NCBI RefSeq assembly: GCF_900110885.1
Contig: NZ_FOFJ01000016.1
Span: forward strand, 32,441 to 96,440
DNA from: Azotobacter beijerinckii
GTDB lineage: Bacteria; Pseudomonadota; Gammaproteobacteria; Pseudomonadales; Pseudomonadaceae
DNA: 64,000 bases
Direction: 5' to 3'
In this document: positions 24,447 through 33,927 of the stretch, in pieces
Layout of the letters: every line of letters begins with the position of its first letter
Position numbering within the stretch: the first letter of the stretch is position 1
Made by a program: the position numbers and the translations under genes
The notes under the pieces: generated by a model
What the model was told of the DNA's origin: nothing
Databases searched by the model: none
Seen by the model: the letters and a program-made list of their open reading frames with translations, nothing else

Positions 24447-26900
24447 TCAGTGCTTCGCGGAGCGGCGGCGAGGCCGGGTCGCGGCGTCCGTGCGGGCGAG
24501 CATGCCGCGATTCCGATCGGTCGCCTGGAGCGCCTTGGCGAGGTCGGCCTCGACAGGCCCGACGCCTTCGGGGCTGCTCCGGAAGGCCTGGGCCTCTCGG
24601 TCCAGCATCAGGTCCCGGATCGCCTGGACGGCCCGCGCGCGGGAGCCGGCGAGCAATTCGGGGGAGAGTCCGGGCAGCCGGTCCAGCCCCTCCGGCAAGG
24701 GACTCACGCCCAGTGCCCGATGCACCTGTCCGATAAGGCGCTCGCGGTTGAACCAGCCCACCTCGACGGCCTTGTCGCAGAGACGCCCGAGAAGACTCTG
24801 CTGCAGCGGCGTGCCGCGGCGGCTCGCCATCCGGCCGATGGCGTTCAGGAAACGCTCGGAGGCATTCAGCAGCCCTCCCAGCGGCAGTCGCCGGGCCGGC
24901 AGGGGAAACATGGCCACCGGCCGGCCGGTCATGCAGGCCTCGGTCAGCATGTTGATGCTTTCGCCGGTCACGACGAAGGCATCGGCCAGCGCCAGCAGTG
25001 CCGGGTAGGGGTTGTCGCCGGCGCTGCCGAAGCGATAGCTCCACACGGGGACATCGATGGCTGCCAGCAGCGCATCGGTCGCGCTATCCGAGGTGCGCGG
25101 ACTGGTCGAGACCAGCAGCGAGCCGCCCCGGCTCCTGGCCGCGGCGCTGGCCTCCCGGCCCAGGGCGGTGGCCGTCTGCGCATCGAGCCGGTAGGGCTTG
25201 CTGCTGCCGCCCACCAGCAGCGCGATCCAGGGTCGAGGCAGATGGGCGAAGCGCTGCCGGCAGGCGTCCAGTGCCGCCGCATCGAGCGGGCGTTCGTTGA
25301 GGAAGGGTGCCGGCAGGTCGACCACGTTGCGCCGCAGCGGCAGCCCGTACTGGGGCGTCGTCACCACCAGATCGAAGTGCGACAGCGGCGCGAACGGCCG
25401 CCCCAGCACCACCAGGCGGGTTTTCCCTCCCGAACGGCGCTTTATCCGGCGGGCCACCCACGACGAGAGCCAGCCCACGCTGATCGCCAGATCCGGCCAA
25501 GGAGTTGCCGGCTTCGCCAGGCAGTCCTGTAGCCGCTTGAATTCATAGGGCCAGCCCAGGGTCTTGGCGAGGTCGATCAGTTGCATGTTGTCGCCGGGGT
25601 GGATGCTGTGCAGCAGCCAGACCGTCGGCAGCGTATCGCTGTCCTGGATACGCCGCGCCATGTCTGCCCGATAACGCTGGACCAGCCCCTGGCGATCCTC
25701 GCCGTCGAGCTGCCAGCCGCGATCCGGATGACGCCGCGCCACCCGCCGCAGCAGGGTTCGCCAGCTCTCCAGGTCGCCGTTCGGTGCCCCTTCCGGCCCC
25801 ACCGATACCTTGACGAAGACCTGCTGGCGGGCGAGTTGGAACAGGCGATCCACCAGCCAGGGAAGATCCTCCGGCGGCAGTTGCTCGAGACCCGTGACGG
25901 CGACCGTATCCTGGCGCGGAAGGTCGCTGCGGCGCAGCGCTTCGATGGGCCGGTGTGCGACGGATAGACCGCTGGCGTTCGCCTCGCTCCATGCCCCGAC
26001 CAGCGCCAGGCTCGCCGCGCCGCGTTCCCGCACCTGGCGGCAGATCTCGTCCGGCCGCGTCGCCGCGGCCCCGGTTAGCTGCCGGCAGGCGGAGGAGAAG
26101 CCGGGGCTGGGGTTTTCGGCCGTGTAGATTTCATAACCTTCCCGGTTGGCCGCCTGCTCGAGGCTGTGGAAGCATTCGGCATGGGGATTGATATGGTACG
26201 AATAGCGGTCGGGCGTGGGCCGCCAAGGCTGCAGGTGCAGGGCGGTGTAATGCAGCAGTTTGGATTCGCCGTGGCGGTACTCCTGGTCGCGCGCATGCCA
26301 GCGGGGATCGAGCGCTCCCCAGCGGCCCGGCTCGGCGGCCGCCTCGGTGCACAGGGTCTTCTTGGCGGTGTGGCAGGCACTGGCGAAATTCCAGCAGGGG
26401 GCCATGCGCGCGCAGTCGATCAGCATCACCGCCGTATCCTCGGGCAGCAGCGCCAGGTAGCCGTGCTCGTCCATCGGCAGGTCGAACAGCTCGGCCGGGT
26501 CGGCCAGGTAGATTTGGTCGACGTCGTTGTAGATCGCCCGTCCGTGGCGTCCGGCCAGGTCGGGGATGGCGAAGCGGTAGTTGGTGAAGCCGGTGCGCCA
26601 GCCGCGCCGGTCGAAGCCCGGCAGGCCGCTCATGCGATAGACCTCGTAGCGCCGGTCCGGGTTGCGCACCCGCAGCAGGGAGTAGAAGAAGACCCGCTCG
26701 GCCCGGTGCTGCTCCGGCTGGGTGCCGAGGAAGATCCGTACCGCCGGCGCCTCTTTGGCGCCGAGCCGGGCTTCCAGCACGACGGGCGCGATGGCCGGCA
26801 CCGCCGTCGTCGACTCGCCGGTCCCCGCAGCGGGGACGCCGGTGTCTGCTCGGCGGAAGGGCAGAATCCGAGGGGCCGGTGTCTTGTCGAAGAAATCCAT
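24447..26900 (-). CDS. Three-part fusion: GT8-like, methyltransferase-like and ELM1-like domains (copy 2)
   Basis: This 817-residue protein is the longest of the three paralogues. The GT8-like region is about residues 53-245, with an intact acidic motif in YNDVDQIYLADPAELFDL (residues 124-141). The methyltransferase-like remnant is about residues 295-395 (LEQLPPEDLPWLVDRLFQLA). The ELM1-like region is about residues 425-690 (LLVGGSSKPYRLD near 561, GGSLLVSTSPRT near 592, NPYPALLALADAFVVTGESI near 630). The C-terminal 60 residues are an extra charged tail absent in the other copies. The start at 26900 has GGGAGAAAG upstream. It is probably the first gene of the minus-strand operon with copy 1 and the GT4. 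It has no signal peptide or membrane helix, so it should be cytoplasmic. Confidence 0.6.
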   Translation of the reverse strand: MDFFDKTPAPRILPFRRADTGVPAAGTGESTTAVPAIAPVVLEARLGAKEAPAVRIFLGTQPEQHRAERVFFYSLLRVRNPDRRYEVYRMSGLPGFDRRGWRTGFTNYRFAIPDLAGRHGRAIYNDVDQIYLADPAELFDLPMDEHGYLALLPEDTAVMLIDCARMAPCWNFASACHTAKKTLCTEAAAEPGRWGALDPRWHARDQEYRHGESKLLHYTALHLQPWRPTPDRYSYHINPHAECFHSLEQAANREGYEIYTAENPSPGFSSACRQLTGAAATRPDEICRQVRERGAASLALVGAWSEANASGLSVAHRPIEALRRSDLPRQDTVAVTGLEQLPPEDLPWLVDRLFQLARQQVFVKVSVGPEGAPNGDLESWRTLLRRVARRHPDRGWQLDGEDRQGLVQRYRADMARRIQDSDTLPTVWLLHSIHPGDNMQLIDLAKTLGWPYEFKRLQDCLAKPATPWPDLAISVGWLSSWVARRIKRRSGGKTRLVVLGRPFAPLSHFDLVVTTPQYGLPLRRNVVDLPAPFLNERPLDAAALDACRQRFAHLPRPWIALLVGGSSKPYRLDAQTATALGREASAAARSRGGSLLVSTSPRTSDSATDALLAAIDVPVWSYRFGSAGDNPYPALLALADAFVVTGESINMLTEACMTGRPVAMFPLPARRLPLGGLLNASERFLNAIGRMASRRGTPLQQSLLGRLCDKAVEVGWFNRERLIGQVHRALGVSPLPEGLDRLPGLSPELLAGSRARAVQAIRDLMLDREAQAFRSSPEGVGPVEADLAKALQATDRNRGMLARTDAATRPRRRSAKH

Positions 26901-27644
26901 GCTTTCTCCCGATAGGCGGGCGAGCTGCCGAAGCGCAGCTCGCCGAGTTTGTGATCCATCACGTCGAAATCGCACATGCACAGCCGGGAGAGCGGTCAAG
27001 CGGTGTCGATTCGGGGGCCTTCAGGCCGAGCGCCACCCGGCCAGCGTCCTTACCCGTTAGCCGCTGAATACACCGTCATGGCTGAACTTCTGGTAAACAG
27101 ATCATCAATTTTTGATGACGCCGACCCGGACTTCCGATGAGAACGCCCAGTGTTCAAGCATTAAAGCATTGAATTTTTTCAGTGCTACGGAAGTGACCTC
27201 AAGCGCTCCTGTTCGGCGCGCAGGGTATAGCCCGTAAGGAGTTCGGCCGTTTCAGTTCGGGCGGTCGTGGGAAGTTCGGGCTAATTGCTTAGTTACAACT
27301 AAAGAAAATGAAAAAAACACGTAAGAATTGTGAAGAAGACGTTCGAGGTCGGTGCGTTCGAACTCCCAATAAATGACCGGAGCGATGTCCCGCAGGACGG
27401 CGTACCGCGGGGTTCGCGGCGCGGATCGACGAGTCCGGCGAAGTTGGGGGAGGGGATTGGGGTGTAGGGTGGGAGACTCGGAAAAGTTCCATTGGCTACC
27501 GGCAATCCTCGTTCGACGCCAGAGGGATATCGCGCGATTGCCCTGCCGCCTCGGCCGATCGTCATAGGCCAATTGTGTTACCGTGCACACTTTCGGGGCT
27601 GTCCGAAGTTTCAGCGCCAGTCCGTCAGTTACGGAAGTTTCCCC
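26901..27644. other. Intergenic region between divergent glycan genes
   Basis: No convincing gene. It contains the divergent promoters for the minus-strand fusion/GT4 operon and the plus-strand GT2/oxygenase pair. TCATCAA (27102-27108) pairs with TTGATGA (27112-27118). The stretch 27280-27350 is AT-rich and codon-atypical. A 22-codon frame MKKTRKNCEEDVRGRCVRTP... starts at 27308 without a clear ribosome site. Confidence 0.4.
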
Positions 27645-28688
27645 ATGTCCCCAACACCGCGTGTGACCGTATTCATCCCGGTACATAATCGTCAGCACTA
27701 CATCGGCACGGCTGTCGACAGCATACTGGCGCAGACCTTCGAGGACTTCGAGCTGCTGGTTGTCGACGATGGCTCGACCGATGCCACCCTCGAGGTGTTG
27801 TCGCGCTACCGGGACCCGCGCCTGCGCGTGGAATGCAACCCGCACAACCTGGGCCTTCCGGCGACCCGCAACCGTGGCCTGGAACTGGCGCGCGGCGAAT
27901 ACATCGCCCTGCTCGACAGCGACGACAAGGCTTGGCCGACCCGCCTTGCGCGGCAGGTCGAGACACTCGACCGGCATCCCGAGCTGGTGCAGATCGGCAG
28001 CGCCTGCGATTTCATGGACGCCAACGGCCAGCGCATCAAGCGGGTTCGCCGCCGGCCGCTGAGCGCCGATGACGTGGATGCCAGCCTGCTGTTCTATTGT
28101 GCCTTGACCAATCGCACGATCATGGGGCGCACCGCGATCCTGCAAGCGTATCGCTACAGCGAGGACTTCCCGAGCTGCGAGGACTACGAACTGCATCAGC
28201 GTCTGGCCCGGACGTATCGCATGGCCAATCTTGCCGACGTACTCGTCTGCGGACGCGAGCACAGCGGCCGCTTCACCCGGCAAAACTATGGGCTGGGCCA
28301 TGACCGCAAACGGGAGATCAGCCGTCGCGCGCTGCTCGAACTCGGCATAACGCCCAGCGAAGAAGACCTGGATCGCCACTATGCCCTGGCGCGCCCCCAG
28401 AGGCTCGGTGCCGCCCTGGACTGGGATTATCTCGACTGGGCCGAGCAGTGGCTGGCCCGGATCGATGCCGCCAACCGGCGTACCCGGCGCTATGTTCCCG
28501 AAGCGCTGGTACGCGTCATGACCGAACACTGGATCGATCTGTGTCGGCGCGCCCGCCGCCAGCTCGGGCTTGGCGCATACCTGCGCCTGCTGCGCTCGCC
28601 GTTGGCCCGGCGCATCCCCGAGGCCATTCTGCATTCCCTGCGCAAGCCCCGCCCGGAGTCGATTCAATTCGGCGAACAGCGATCCTGA
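27645..28688 (+). CDS. GT2-family glycosyltransferase
   Basis: This 347-residue GT-A glycosyltransferase has the family-2 N-terminus VTVFIPVHNRQHYIGTAVDS, then VVDDGSTDATLEVL and the metal-binding DSDD motif in ALLDSDDKAWPTRL near residue 89. An ED dipeptide (SCEDYELHQRLAR, near residue 184) is in the usual place for the catalytic base. No transmembrane helix is apparent. The ATG at 27645 was chosen because the GT2 fold begins seven residues later; upstream in-frame starts would add an unrelated stretch. It is followed after 30 bp by 2OG oxygenase copy B in the same direction, so the two are probably co-transcribed. Confidence 0.88.
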   Translation: MSPTPRVTVFIPVHNRQHYIGTAVDSILAQTFEDFELLVVDDGSTDATLEVLSRYRDPRLRVECNPHNLGLPATRNRGLELARGEYIALLDSDDKAWPTRLARQVETLDRHPELVQIGSACDFMDANGQRIKRVRRRPLSADDVDASLLFYCALTNRTIMGRTAILQAYRYSEDFPSCEDYELHQRLARTYRMANLADVLVCGREHSGRFTRQNYGLGHDRKREISRRALLELGITPSEEDLDRHYALARPQRLGAALDWDYLDWAEQWLARIDAANRRTRRYVPEALVRVMTEHWIDLCRRARRQLGLGAYLRLLRSPLARRIPEAILHSLRKPRPESIQFGEQRS

Positions 28689-28718
28689 ACACGTGATTCT
28701 GCGAAAAAGGAGTATCAA

Positions 28719-29435
28719 ATGCGTTATCTGGATTTCGAGGCCCTGGAGCGCATGGATGCCAAGGCTTTCCAAGCGCAGCATCCCTATCCCTGGACCAATC
28801 CGGCCGGCCTGCTGACCGAAGAGGGCTATGCCGCCCTGCGCGAAGGCCTGCCGGTCGTCGAGCAGTTCACGGAGGTCGTAGGTAAGCGACGCCGTTACGG
28901 CCAGCGTTCCCACGACCGCCTGGCGTTGGAGTATTCGCCGACGCTCTCGCTCTCGCCGCCCTGGCAGGCGTTCATGAAGGAGCTGAGCGGCCCGGACTAT
29001 CGGCAGTTCATCGCGCGCATGCTCGGTACGCGTGCCTTCAGGCTGCGTTTTCACTGGCACTACACGCCGGCCAGTTGTTCGGTCTCGCCGCATTGCGATG
29101 CCCGCGAAAAACTGGGCTCGCATATCTTCTATTTCAATACCGGGGACGACTGGCGACCCGAGTGGGGCGGACAGACCGTCGTGCTCGACGACAAGGGGCG
29201 TTTCGACGCCAGAAGCGCGCCGGCATTCGAAGACTTCGACAGCGCTACCGAATCGCAAGCGATGGGCAACTACAGCCTGCTGTTCTGCCGGCGCGGCAAC
29301 TCGTGGCACGGCGTGCGCGAGATCAACTGTCCGCCGGGATCTTACCGCAAGGTCTTTATCGTGGTGATCGACGAGGACCGGCCGTTCAAGCGGCTTGCCA
29401 AGAAATTCAAAGGCCTGTTCAAGCGAGCAGCCTGA
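28719..29435 (+). CDS. 2OG-Fe(II) oxygenase (copy B)
   Basis: This 238-residue paralogue of the oxygenase at 19741-20463 has the same iron ligands (HCD in SVSPHCDA; His in NSWHGV) and a probable cosubstrate Arg in YRKVFIVV. The start at 28719 has AAAGGAG eight bases upstream. It is 30 bp downstream of the GT2 gene, so the pair probably acts in one pathway. In copy A the oxygenase stands beside a GT4 instead; oxygenase plus glycosyltransferase is thus repeated at both ends of the island. It is cytoplasmic by sequence and its substrate is unknown. Confidence 0.75.
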   Translation: MRYLDFEALERMDAKAFQAQHPYPWTNPAGLLTEEGYAALREGLPVVEQFTEVVGKRRRYGQRSHDRLALEYSPTLSLSPPWQAFMKELSGPDYRQFIARMLGTRAFRLRFHWHYTPASCSVSPHCDAREKLGSHIFYFNTGDDWRPEWGGQTVVLDDKGRFDARSAPAFEDFDSATESQAMGNYSLLFCRRGNSWHGVREINCPPGSYRKVFIVVIDEDRPFKRLAKKFKGLFKRAA

Positions 29436-29740
29436 TCGCCGCGTCGTCCGCTTCTCGAATAGCTCCCCGATCGGCTTGAGAGCGGGGCCGCACGGCGGCA
29501 GGTAGCGCGTCGGCACCCCGCACCCCGCACCCCGGCGACCTTGGGCGAACCGGGGTTGCCCGGCGCCACGCTATCGCCGGCCCCGGGGGGAGGGCGCTAT
29601 CGCCTTCCCCCCGGGGTTCGTCGAGGAGCCGCGGGGCGGCTCGCCCTTCGCGGCGCAGTGCCCGGACGAAGCCGGTCGTCTTCCCGCGACCGTCGGGCAC
29701 CTGTTCCGGGCAACACGTCCCACGCAGCGCACTTCCCCGG
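29436..29740 (-). pseudogene. Decayed IS630-family transposase remnant
   Basis: Two pieces in different minus-strand frames match IS630 transposases. DGRGKTTGFVRALRREGRAA (about 29694-29630) resembles the HWKTTTFVAALR region. RYLPPCGPALKPIGELFEKR (about 29510-29448) resembles the [20 protein letters not shown] catalytic-glutamate region, with the catalytic E changed (PIGEL). A frameshift and a missing middle segment separate them. The better-preserved IS630 at the right end of the window is a related copy. Confidence 0.6.
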
Positions 29741-29857
29741 CCGGGGCTCATGCCGGTGCCCGCCCGGGTTTTCCCGAGCAAGACCATTCCCCATTCGCCG
29801 GGCCGTTCAAGCCGTTGGCCGCCAGCACCCGGGCACGCCGATCCTGGCGAACCGTCT

Positions 29858-32176
29858 TCAGCTCGTGGGCCTCTCGGCTTCCATGATCGCGCGGATCGCC
29901 AGGAGCACCCGCGTCCGCGAGGCGACGAGCAACTCGGGGGGCATTTCCGGCACGCGATCCAGCCCCCCCGGCAAGGGCGTCACGCCCAGTGCCAGGTGGA
30001 TCTCCTCCATGCGCCGTTCGCGCTTGAGCACGCCCGTCTCGATCAGGCGGTCGTAGAGGCGCCCGAACTTGTTCTGCTGGCGCGGAACGCCGCGGCTGCC
30101 GGCGACCGGGTCGATGAGGCCGATCTTTCGCTCGAACGCATGCTTCAGCCTGGCCTTCCAGCGCCGCCGGACCGGCAGGGGGAACACCGCCACCGGCCGG
30201 CCGCTCAGGCAGGCCTCGGTCAGCATCGAGACGCTTTCCCCGGTCACGACGAAGGCGTCGGCCAGCGCCAGCAGCGCCCGGTAGGGATTGTCGGCGGCGC
30301 TGCCGAAGCGGTAGCTCCACACCGGCGTATCGATGGCGGCCAGCAACGCCTCGGTTGCGGCCTCGCCCGTGCGCGGACTGGTCGACACCAGCAGCGACCC
30401 GCCACGGGCCTTGACCGCGGCGCTGGCCTCCCGGCCCAGGGCGGTGGCCGTCGGCGCATCGAATTGATAGGGAGTGCTGTTGCCGCCGACCAGCAGGGCG
30501 ACCCAGGGCCGCGGCAGATGGGAAAACCGCTGTCGCCAGGTTTCCAGGGTCGCCTCGTCGAGCGGGTGCGCGGCAATCACCGGCGCCGGCAGATCGACGA
30601 CGTTGTCCCGCAGCGGCAGCCTGTATTGCGGAGTGGTTATCACGAGGTCGAACCCGGAAAGCTCGGCGCGCGGTCGGCCCACCACCACCAGACGCGCACG
30701 CCCCCCCGACTGGCGCTGTATCCAGCGGGCCGGCAGCGCCGTGCGCCATCCGGCACTGAGCACCAGATCCGGCCATGGCGCTGCCAGCGCTTCGACAGGG
30801 GTACCTGGCTGCTTGATTTCATAGGGCCACCCCAAGGCCTCGGCGATGGCGGTCAGCTGCGCATTGTCGCCGGCGTGTTCGCCCTGCAGCAGCCAGACCG
30901 TCGGGAGTTCGCTGCCGCCACGGGTGCGCTGCGCGAAGTCCGCCCGGTAGCGCTGCGTCCGCCCCTGGCGATCCTCGCAGTCGAGCTGCCAGCAGCGACC
31001 CGGATAACGCTGCGCCACCCGGCGCAGCAGCGCCCGCCAGCCGCTCGGGCTGCCGATCAGGGACCCCTCGGGCCCCAGCGCCGCGCTCACCAGGACCCAC
31101 TGGCGGCCGAGCCGGAACAGGCGGTCGACGACCCAGGGCAGATCCTCCAGCGGCAGCCGCTCGAGACCGCGCGCGGCAATTGCGTCCTGCGGCGGAAGGT
31201 CGTCGTCGCGCAGCGCTTCCACCCGCCAGTGCGGAACGGCCGCCGCGCCGGCCTCGGCCTCGCTCCAGGCCCCGACCAGCGCCAGATTCGCCGCGCCGAG
31301 TTCCCGGGCCTGGCGGCAGACCTCGGCCGGCGGCGTCGCCGGCGCCTGGGCCAGGTCTTCGCAGGCCCGGGCGAAGTCGGGGGAGGGCGCCGCAGCGGTG
31401 TAGATCTCGTAGCCCTCCGCATCGGCCGACTGTTCGAGGTTCAGGAAGTGCTCGGCGAAGGGGTTGATGTTGTAGGAGTACTGCTCGGGCGTGGGCCGCC
31501 AGGGCTGCAGGTGCAGGGCGGTGTAATGCAGCAGCTTGGATTCGCCGTGGCGGTACTCCAGGTCCCGGGCATGCCAGCGGGGATCGAGCGCGCCCCAGCG
31601 GCCCGGCTCGGCGGCCGCCTCGGCGCACAGGGACTTCTTGCTCTTGCGGCAGGCCTTGGCGAACGTCCAGCAGCGGGCCATCTGCGCGCAATCGATCAGC
31701 ATCACCGCGGTATCCTGGGGCGACAGCGCCAGATAAGCGTGCTCGCCCATCGGCAGGTCGAACAGCTCGGCGGGATCGGCGGTGAAGATCTGGTCGACGT
31801 CGTTGTAGATCGCCCGCCCCTGGCAGCCGGCGAGGTAGGGAATGGCGAAGCGGTAGTTGGTGAAGCCGGTGCGCCAGCCCTGCCGGTCGAATCCCGGCAG
31901 ATCGCTCATCCGGAAGACTTCGTAGCGCCGCTGCGGATCGCGCACCTTGAGCAGGGAGTAGAAGAAGATCCGCTCCGCCCGGTGCTGCTCCGGCTGGGTG
32001 CCGAGGAAGATCCGTACCGCCGGCGCCTCGGGCGCCCCGGGCCGGGCCTCCAGCACGACGGGCACGATGTTCGGCACGGGGATCGGCGCATCCGGGGCAG
32101 TGCCGGCCGGGTCGGTCGATTGGGCGGGAGCCAGGGGCCGCTGGGTTTGCGTTGGTACGTTCTTGAGGGAAGCCAT
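29858..32176 (-). CDS. Three-part fusion: GT8-like, methyltransferase-like and ELM1-like domains (copy 3)
   Basis: This 772-residue protein is most similar to copy 2. The GT8-like region spans about residues 50-240, with an intact acidic motif in YNDVDQIFTADPAELFDL. The methyltransferase-like segment LERLPLEDLPWVVDRLFRLG is near residue 330. The ELM1-like region spans about 420-690 (LLVGGNSTPYQFDAPT; GGSLLVSTSPRTG; NPYRALLALADAFVVTGESV). The region is separated from copies 1 and 2 by the GT2/oxygenase pair, is convergent with them, and is divergent from liuA. The start at 32176 (MASLKNVPTQ) has only a weak ribosome site; no better in-frame start exists. It is probably a cytoplasmic glycosyltransferase; its acceptor is unknown. 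Confidence 0.6.
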   Translation of the reverse strand: MASLKNVPTQTQRPLAPAQSTDPAGTAPDAPIPVPNIVPVVLEARPGAPEAPAVRIFLGTQPEQHRAERIFFYSLLKVRDPQRRYEVFRMSDLPGFDRQGWRTGFTNYRFAIPYLAGCQGRAIYNDVDQIFTADPAELFDLPMGEHAYLALSPQDTAVMLIDCAQMARCWTFAKACRKSKKSLCAEAAAEPGRWGALDPRWHARDLEYRHGESKLLHYTALHLQPWRPTPEQYSYNINPFAEHFLNLEQSADAEGYEIYTAAAPSPDFARACEDLAQAPATPPAEVCRQARELGAANLALVGAWSEAEAGAAAVPHWRVEALRDDDLPPQDAIAARGLERLPLEDLPWVVDRLFRLGRQWVLVSAALGPEGSLIGSPSGWRALLRRVAQRYPGRCWQLDCEDRQGRTQRYRADFAQRTRGGSELPTVWLLQGEHAGDNAQLTAIAEALGWPYEIKQPGTPVEALAAPWPDLVLSAGWRTALPARWIQRQSGGRARLVVVGRPRAELSGFDLVITTPQYRLPLRDNVVDLPAPVIAAHPLDEATLETWRQRFSHLPRPWVALLVGGNSTPYQFDAPTATALGREASAAVKARGGSLLVSTSPRTGEAATEALLAAIDTPVWSYRFGSAADNPYRALLALADAFVVTGESVSMLTEACLSGRPVAVFPLPVRRRWKARLKHAFERKIGLIDPVAGSRGVPRQQNKFGRLYDRLIETGVLKRERRMEEIHLALGVTPLPGGLDRVPEMPPELLVASRTRVLLAIRAIMEAERPTS

Positions 32177-32615
32177 AGAGCATGCATGTCCATGCAGGTG
32201 GATAGTAGAAAAATACTATTTTCTTTACGTCGCTTGGGTAAAAGCCATGCCGGCGGGGGATGGGGAGGGTTCGCCTCAACGCCGCCAGTCGCGGCCGAGG
32301 GCGCGGGCCGGTCGCTCCGGCGATCCGGGCGAAGGCATCGTCGCTGGCGATTCGCCGCATCGAGGCGCCGCAGCCGCGGTTCGGCCCCGTCCCGACAAGG
32401 CTCGTCGAACCGCCCGCCCGGTTGCTTGACGCGGATCAGCGAAGAGTATCGCACGAGCGCCTCGCCATTGGCCGTCAGGCCCGACCCTTCAAGGACGGCT
32501 ATCCTGCACGGAAAGCGCATCGGCTGTTCGCCAGGCGCCGATCGACCCGTAACGCGCCGCGCGCCGGGAAAGCCGGGCCGATCCGACCGAATAACGACAA
32601 GAAGGAAGCGTGGAG
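32177..32615. other. Divergent region between fusion copy 3 and liuA
   Basis: No convincing gene in about 440 bp. A short AT-rich stretch (32195-32245) is a likely promoter for fusion copy 3. The MerR-type regulator liuR usually found in front of liuA in Pseudomonas is not present here. GAAGGAAG (32601-32608) is the liuA ribosome site. Confidence 0.4.
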
Positions 32616-33797
32616 ATGAGCAACCTGCCCGGACTGAATTTCTTCCTCGGCGAGGAGATCGACATGCTGCGCGATTCGGTGGCCGGCTTCGCCGCCCGGG
32701 AGATCGCCCCGCGCGCCGCCGAAGCCGACCGCAGCGACCAGTTCCCCATGGACCTGTGGCGCAAGTTCGGCGAGCTGGGCCTGCTCGGCCTGACCGTCGC
32801 CGAGGAGTACGGCGGCGCCGGCATGGGCTATCTGGCGCACATGATCGCCATGGAGGAGCTGTCCCGCGCCTCCGGCGCCATCGCCCTGTCCTACGGCGCG
32901 CACTCCAACCTCTGCGTCAACCAGATCCACCGCAACGGCACGCCGGCGCAGAAGGAACGCTTCCTGCCCCGGCTGATCTCCGGCGAGCACATCGGCGCCC
33001 TGGCGATGAGCGAGCCCAACGCCGGCTCCGACGTGGTGTCCATGCAGCTGCGCGCCGACCGCAAGGGCGACCGCTACGTGCTCAACGGCACCAAGATGTG
33101 GATCACCAACGGCCCGGACTGCGACGTGCTGGTGGTCTACGCCAAGACCGACCCGGCGGCCGGCGCGCGCGGCATGACCGCCTTCGTCCTGGAGACGGAC
33201 AGCCCCGGCTTCTCGGTGGCGCAGAAGCTCGACAAGCTCGGCATGCGCGGCTCGCACACCGGCGAGCTGGTGTTTTGCGACGTGGAGATCCCCGCGGAGA
33301 ACGTGCTCGGCCAGGTCAATGAAGGGGTCAAGGTGCTGATGAGCGGCCTGGACTACGAGCGCGCCGTGCTCGCCGGCGGCCCGCTGGGCCTGATGCAGGC
33401 GGCGATGGACGTGGTGGTGCCCTACATCCACGACCGCAAGCAGTTCGGTCAGAGCATCGGCGAGTTCCAGCTGATCCAGGCCAAGGTCGCCGACATGTAC
33501 ACCACCCTGCAGGCCTGTCGCGCCTACCTCTACGCGGTCGGCCGGCAGCTCGACGCGCTGGGTTCGGGGCACGTGCGCCAGGTGCGCAAGGACTGCGCCG
33601 GGGTGATCCTCTACTGCGCGGAGAAGGCCACCTGGCTGGCCGGCGAGGCGATCCAGATCCTCGGCGGCAACGGCTACGTCAACGACTACCCGACCGGGCG
33701 GCTGTGGCGCGACGCCAAGCTCTACGAGATCGGCGCCGGCACCAGCGAGATCCGCCGCATGCTGATCGGCCGCGAGCTGTTCGACGAGACGCGCTGA
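32616..33797 (+). CDS. liuA: Isovaleryl-CoA dehydrogenase
   Basis: This 393-residue acyl-CoA dehydrogenase oxidises isovaleryl-CoA to 3-methylcrotonyl-CoA in leucine catabolism, passing electrons to ETF. The three-part acyl-CoA dehydrogenase fold is complete: helical N-domain, FAD-contacting middle segment ([25 protein letters not shown]) and C-domain ending in the usual [20 protein letters not shown]. The catalytic glutamate of the isovaleryl-CoA subgroup is in the segment [13 protein letters not shown] (about residue 247). The start at 32616 ([10 protein letters not shown]) has GAAGGAAG upstream; a GTG two codons earlier is possible. First gene of the liu cluster. Confidence 0.93.
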   Translation: MSNLPGLNFFLGEEIDMLRDSVAGFAAREIAPRAAEADRSDQFPMDLWRKFGELGLLGLTVAEEYGGAGMGYLAHMIAMEELSRASGAIALSYGAHSNLCVNQIHRNGTPAQKERFLPRLISGEHIGALAMSEPNAGSDVVSMQLRADRKGDRYVLNGTKMWITNGPDCDVLVVYAKTDPAAGARGMTAFVLETDSPGFSVAQKLDKLGMRGSHTGELVFCDVEIPAENVLGQVNEGVKVLMSGLDYERAVLAGGPLGLMQAAMDVVVPYIHDRKQFGQSIGEFQLIQAKVADMYTTLQACRAYLYAVGRQLDALGSGHVRQVRKDCAGVILYCAEKATWLAGEAIQILGGNGYVNDYPTGRLWRDAKLYEIGAGTSEIRRMLIGRELFDETR

Positions 33798-33808
33798 TCG
33801 ATCCATCC

Positions 33809-33893
33809 GGTGGAAAACCGCTGCGCGGGTTTTCCACCCTACGCCCCACGGTCGCCCCGGTAGGGTGGAAAACGGCCGCAGGCCTTTTCCACC
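33809..33893. repeat. Pair of REP-like hairpins (GGTGGAAAA family)
   Basis: First hairpin: GGTGGAAAACC (33809-33819) with GGTTTTCCACC (33828-33838). Second: GGTGGAAAA (33864-33872) with TTTTCCACC (33885-33893). Related hairpins lie before liuE (47717-47746) and after it (48671-48699). They sit between liuA and liuB. Confidence 0.8.
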
Positions 33894-33927
33894 GAGACCA
33901 GCGCCAACGGCATCAGGGAGCTAGCCC

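Noticed and set aside
27308..27376. 22-codon frame starting MKKTRKNCEED
   Set aside because: No clear Shine-Dalgarno sequence and no conserved context; recorded only as part of the intergenic region.
27299..27565. Minus-strand frame ending in an AT-rich, Phe-rich tail (NVFFTILTCFFHFL)
   Set aside because: No family match, no ribosome site and no agreement of codon usage with neighbours; may be relic DNA but not a supportable gene.
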